From an uncultured Christensenella sp. (GTDB taxonomy: Bacteria; Bacillota; Clostridia; Christensenellales; Pumilibacteraceae), in contig CAJTLV010000001.1 of the NCBI GenBank assembly GCA_910577435.1, forward strand, positions 62,001-126,000: a stretch of DNA of 64,000 nucleotides, written 5' to 3'. A program made the position numbers and the translations under genes. The notes under the pieces were generated by a model, which made no database searches, was not told where the DNA came from, and worked only from the letters and a program-made list of their open reading frames with translations. This document shows positions 61,069 through 64,000 of this stretch, in pieces (the first letter of the stretch is position 1; every line of letters begins with the position of its first letter).

Positions 61069-61377
61069 CTAAAAAAATCTGTATCCGTTTGCTCCGCTTT
61101 TAACGTAATCCGTCATAGCCAGAGCCATATTTTCGTCTGTTATCCCGAACGCTTTGCAGTTATTGCCGACGATGTTTTCCAGTCCGTCGACAAGCACTAT
61201 CGGCTTGCTCCACCGCTCAGCCAAACTCTTGACGCCGCGTTTTAAGTTATCGGATCCGCTATCCGACACAGCGAGCAGTTTTACCCGCTTTGCCGTCTTT
61301 AAGTTGTCATATCCGTACACTACCTTGCCTGCGCGCTTCGCAAACCCCACCATAGCAATGAATTTGTCGTTACCCAT
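61069..61377 (-). CDS. Ribosomal L7Ae-like protein (YlxQ)
   Basis: The 102-residue protein has the L7Ae/L30e fold with FAKRAGKVVYGYDNL at the start and a conserved NLKRGVKSLAE segment. In Firmicutes YlxQ lies between ylxR and infB and binds RNA; its exact role is not settled. It overlaps ylxR by 8 bases. Confidence 0.93.
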   Translation of the reverse strand: MGNDKFIAMVGFAKRAGKVVYGYDNLKTAKRVKLLAVSDSGSDNLKRGVKSLAERWSKPIVLVDGLENIVGNNCKAFGITDENMALAMTDYVKSGANGYRFF

Positions 61378-61642
61378 TTGTCTTTATGCTTGCGTAAGCC
61401 GCTTCCAGACCGTCGTAAATCGACTTATCGAGCTGCGTCTTGAACGCCCTGTTAAGCGCGCGCTTTTTTATCGCCGTCGACATACATTCGCCGTCGGCAC
61501 ATACGTATGCGCCGCGCCCTGCCGCCTTGCCCGTTTCGTCTAACACCACGCTTCCGTCCGGTGTTCTGACTACGCGCACAAGCTCGGATTTGTCGCGCGC
61601 CTTGCGGCATACTATGCAGGTGCGTATGGGAGTGTGCTTCAT
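61370..61642 (-). CDS. YlxR family RNA-binding protein (DUF448/RnpM)
   Basis: The 90-residue protein has RTCIVCRKARDKSELVRVV and GRGAYVC, the conserved YlxR core. In Bacillus the family binds RNase P RNA and tunes its activity. It starts at the base next to the nusA stop. Confidence 0.94.
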   Translation of the reverse strand: MKHTPIRTCIVCRKARDKSELVRVVRTPDGSVVLDETGKAAGRGAYVCADGECMSTAIKKRALNRAFKTQLDKSIYDGLEAAYASIKTNG

Positions 61643-62791
61643 TTAGTCGAGTTCCCCAAGATCCTCTTCGAACACGTCGAAGTTGTCGCTTCCCATCTGC
61701 TCCGCGCGCTCGGTAGCCGCCTTTACCTCGTTCTTCATAGTCGAATACGGCTTAATGTCTATCTTCCAACCCGTTAGCTTTGCGGCGAGTCGAGCGTTAA
61801 CGCCCTCGCGCCCGATCGCAAGACTGAGCTGGTCATCCATAACGACCACTTTTGCCGTATGCTCGTCCTCTTTGGCTTCGACCATAACGACCTTTGCGGG
61901 AAGAAGTGCGCGAGCTATGAATTCGAGCGGATCTTCGTGCCAAGGTATTATGTCTATCTTTTCACCGCCCACTTCCGAAATAATGCTTCCGACACGAGCG
62001 CCGCGATTGCCTACGCACGCACCCACCGCGTCTACACCGGAATCCGTTGCCGCTACAGCCATCTTTGTGCGCAATCCCGCCTCGCGGACAATGCCCTTAA
62101 TGACCACGACTCCATTCGAAATTTCCGGAACTTCAAGCTCGAACAATCTCTTTATAAATCCGGGCGCGGTACGAGTAACGAGTATCTGCGGTCCGCGTTG
62201 CCCAACCTTTATGCCGCGAACGAACACTTTTATCTTGTCGCCGACCTTGAACTTATCGCCGGGCAACTGATCCTTAGGATACAGCACCGCCTCCATCTTG
62301 TTTATCTCGACACAGACGTTTTTGCCGTCGATGCGCCGTACAACACACGTGACAAGTTCCTCTTCTTTTTCAGCCAGCTCGCTGTACGCAAGTTCGCTCT
62401 CTACCGCGCGCAACTTTTGCGTTACGATCTGCTTGGCCATCTGCGCAACGATACGACCGAACTCGCTCGCATCGACGGGTCCGTAAATATCGTCGCCAAC
62501 CTTAAACTTTTTATCGATGAGTCGTGCGTCTTCGAGACTTATCTCAGTCTCTCGGTCTTCGACCTGTTCCACAACTTTCTGGCAGGTATAGATCTTAAAC
62601 GTCTTTGTCTCGGGCGTAAGAATCATCTTTATCGACTTTGCCACGCCGTACTGCTTTTTGTACGCACTGCCCAGCGCTTCTTGCAACGCCTCGATAAAGA
62701 CTTCTTTCCTGATCCCGCGCTCCGACTCCAAATCGGTAAGCGCGTCGTAAAAATCCGCCTGCAATGTGAGTGTAGAATTTTTCTTTGCCAT
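61643..62791 (-). CDS. nusA: Transcription termination/antitermination factor NusA
   Basis: The 382-residue protein has the N-terminal RNA polymerase-binding domain, S1 (VTCVVRRIDGKNVCVEINKM), KH1 (GACVGNRGARVGSIISEVGGE) and KH2 (LAIGREGVNARLAAKLTGWKI). It lacks the C-terminal acidic repeats, as in other Firmicutes. GGGAGA lies before the ATG. Confidence 0.96.
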   Translation of the reverse strand: MAKKNSTLTLQADFYDALTDLESERGIRKEVFIEALQEALGSAYKKQYGVAKSIKMILTPETKTFKIYTCQKVVEQVEDRETEISLEDARLIDKKFKVGDDIYGPVDASEFGRIVAQMAKQIVTQKLRAVESELAYSELAEKEEELVTCVVRRIDGKNVCVEINKMEAVLYPKDQLPGDKFKVGDKIKVFVRGIKVGQRGPQILVTRTAPGFIKRLFELEVPEISNGVVVIKGIVREAGLRTKMAVAATDSGVDAVGACVGNRGARVGSIISEVGGEKIDIIPWHEDPLEFIARALLPAKVVMVEAKEDEHTAKVVVMDDQLSLAIGREGVNARLAAKLTGWKIDIKPYSTMKNEVKAATERAEQMGSDNFDVFEEDLGELD

Positions 62792-62831
62792 TTTTTATCT
62801 CCCGAAAAAATTTTACGTGAAAATTTACTTA

Positions 62832-63302
62832 TTAAAACTCGACGTGAGGACGAGTAAGCGCAACGAGCGAGTTTTTGATTTCGATTTCCGCGCCATCTCT
62901 TTGCAACGTAACGCATTCCCCGTCGCGTCTCAAAAGCGTGCCGACAATGAGTTTTTCCTTTTGACCGGACATCGGTGCGAAAAGTTTTACTTCCACCGAC
63001 GTTCCGTAATTGCGCTCATAGTCGCGTTGGGTCTTGAACGGTCTGTCGAGACCGGGCGACGAAACATCCAAGCAATACGGCGCGGACTGAGTAGGATCGA
63101 GCGCATCCAGCGGTGCGTCGAGCGCATTGGACACCGTCTCGCAATCGTCGAGCGACACGCCGTGTTCGGATGCGATATACACGATGAGATGTTTCTCGCC
63201 GTAAAGCGTCTTGTACTCGACGTCGACGAGCTCGTATCCGAGCTTTGCAAGAACATCTTCGATTACCGGTTTTGCCCTTTCGATAACGCTGTTTATAGCC
63301 AA
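62832..63302 (-). CDS. rimP: Ribosome maturation factor RimP
   Basis: RimP helps 30S assembly. The 156-residue protein has LGYELVDVEYKTLYGEKHLIVYI, DDCETVSNALDAPLDA and LDVSSPGLDRPFKTQRDYERN, then an SH3-like C-domain. GGAGG lies 8 bases before the ATG. First gene of the rimP-nusA-infB-ribF operon. Confidence 0.96.
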   Translation of the reverse strand: MAINSVIERAKPVIEDVLAKLGYELVDVEYKTLYGEKHLIVYIASEHGVSLDDCETVSNALDAPLDALDPTQSAPYCLDVSSPGLDRPFKTQRDYERNYGTSVEVKLFAPMSGQKEKLIVGTLLRRDGECVTLQRDGAEIEIKNSLVALTRPHVEF

Positions 63303-63330
63303 ATCCTCCGCATACGTCCTAACAGCAATT

Positions 63331-63353
63331 GAGAGCGGGCAAAACCCACTCTC
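63331..63353 (-). promoter_or_regulatory. Hairpin in the rimP leader
   Basis: GAGAGTGGG pairs with CCCGCTCTC on the minus strand (9 bp, one G-U, 5-base loop), 29 bases before rimP. The motif resembles the leader hairpin often seen before clostridial rimP genes. No T tract follows, so simple termination is unlikely. Confidence 0.55.
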
Positions 63354-63378
63354 ACGCTAAACCTAATGCTATGATATA

Positions 63379-63407
63379 AATATACCACTATTCAAAAAAA
63401 ATAGCAA
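63379..63407 (-). promoter_or_regulatory. Sigma-A-type promoter of the rimP-nusA-infB operon
   Basis: TTGCTA (63402-63407) and TATATT (63379-63384) on the minus strand have a 17-base spacer. Confidence 0.7.
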
Positions 63408-63484
63408 GCGTTTTTTCGAGATTTCTATAAAGTATCGCACAAATTTTTGACAATTCTCCAATAGTCTACTTGCCGTAATATTCG

Positions 63485-64000
63485 TTAATCTGCCGTTGCA
63501 AGTCGCTTTTGCATTGCGATAAATGCCTTTGCCGTCGCAAGCGCGTCGCTTTGCGCCCTATGCGCGTTGTCGTTTACGAGACCGAGATTGCCGAGAACGT
63601 TATCGAGCGTGAGATTGTCTATGCCCGATATGGCACGCGGCGCGATCCCCAGCGTGTCATATGTGGCTCTGTCGCCGAACGCATAGCCGCAGGCGTTTCC
63701 GTACTTGATAAGAAACGGAAAGTCGAATGCGATATTATGACCGATGAGCGCCGCGCCGTGAGAAAACCTGTAAAAATCGGGTATCACCTCTTCGAACAAC
63801 GGCTGTCCCCTTACCATATCGTCGGTAATTCCCGTCTTGTCCGACACTTCAGGCGGTATTGGGCGTTGCGGGTCGATAAGTGTGGAAAACGTTTCAGTGA
63901 TAACGCCGTCGACTATCTTCACCGCACCCAGCTCCGTCGGTTTATCATAGAATATGGAAAGTCCCGTCGTTTCGAAGTCGAATGCCACGAAAGTACCTTT
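63485..64000 (-). CDS. DnaQ-like 3'-5' exonuclease domain protein (5' part missing)
   Basis: The gene is cut by the right edge; 171 codons of its 3' end are visible. They encode a full DEDDh exonuclease fold: FDFETTGL (Asp, Glu), GHNIAFD, and HRAQSDA with the histidine and final aspartate. The protein ends just after this domain, so it is not PolC, in which the polymerase follows the exonuclease, although polC is the usual gene upstream of rimP in Firmicutes. The frame remains open upstream of a possible GTG at 63988, so either this is a compact exonuclease or an extra N-terminal domain lies outside the window. Confidence 0.85.
   Translation of the reverse strand, partial: KGTFVAFDFETTGLSIFYDKPTELGAVKIVDGVITETFSTLIDPQRPIPPEVSDKTGITDDMVRGQPLFEEVIPDFYRFSHGAALIGHNIAFDFPFLIKYGNACGYAFGDRATYDTLGIAPRAISGIDNLTLDNVLGNLGLVNDNAHRAQSDALATAKAFIAMQKRLATAD

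Noticed and set aside
1..64000. CRISPR arrays, insertion sequences, prophage or rRNA
   Set aside because: No regularly spaced repeats, transposase, integrase, phage structural gene or rRNA sequence was seen on either strand.

Overview
The window is a stretch of a low-to-mid GC, spore-forming Gram-positive chromosome, most likely a member of the Clostridia. This rests on a complete spoIIIAA-AH operon, spoIVB, spoVM, ytxC and gerW/ytfJ genes, the clostridial IspH-S1 fusion, a SCIFF ranthipeptide locus, strong GGAGG ribosome binding sites, and sigma-A and sigma-E like promoters. An uncultivated gut lineage near the Christensenellales is plausible but is only inference. Almost every gene lies on the minus strand. 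The plus strand holds only a tRNA cluster (Val, Cys, Leu), one orphan lipoprotein and rpmB. I see no insertion sequence, prophage, CRISPR array or rRNA.

Layout, left to right (transcription mostly runs right to left). 1-2900: the SCIFF precursor and its radical SAM maturase (cut by the left edge), a TIGR04086 membrane protein, yajC and ytxC. 3060-3440: tRNA cluster. 3440-8160: a two-gene module (a cytidylyltransferase/oxidoreductase fusion plus a class V aminotransferase), purB and an M19 dipeptidase. 8170-19085: one apparent operon of about 11 kb with a sodium-pump biotin decarboxylase (carboxyltransferase, an OadG fused to a lipoprotein/InlB-like repeat, biotin carrier, OadB, OadA), then surE, a BaiN-type flavoprotein, an AroH-Cmk fusion, plsC and ispH-rpsA. 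19100-26145: yebC, lysA, M50 protease, scpA, scpB, DUF2953, gerW, dac and rluB. 26148-28233: infC-rpmI-rplT and an rRNA methyltransferase gene.

28369-35577: the orphan lipoprotein, then comEC, recG, fakA and asp23 running left from a divergent promoter region shared with rpmB. 35668-39600: spoVM, rpe, a second D,D-carboxypeptidase, a SpoIIM-like membrane protein with a consensus sigma-E promoter, and spoIVB. 39664-48031: recN, nadK, dxs, ispA, xseB, xseA, folD, nusB and a second asp23. 48145-52787: the whole spoIIIA operon. 52900-55460: efp, pepP and an endonuclease IV-like TIM barrel. 55453-63407: ribF, truB, nrnA, rbfA, infB, ylxQ, ylxR, nusA and rimP. 63485-64000: the end of an exonuclease-domain gene cut by the right edge.

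Most of the window is conserved housekeeping and sporulation synteny. The unusual items are domain fusions (cytidylyltransferase-oxidoreductase with an altered EKP motif, AroH-Cmk, InlB repeat-OadG), a seven-cysteine SCIFF peptide, a ComEC whose nuclease-like domain lacks its metal motif, a 23-residue SpoVM, a terminator hairpin that contains the next gene's ribosome binding site, and the absence of tlyA, argR and spo0A from their usual neighbourhood.
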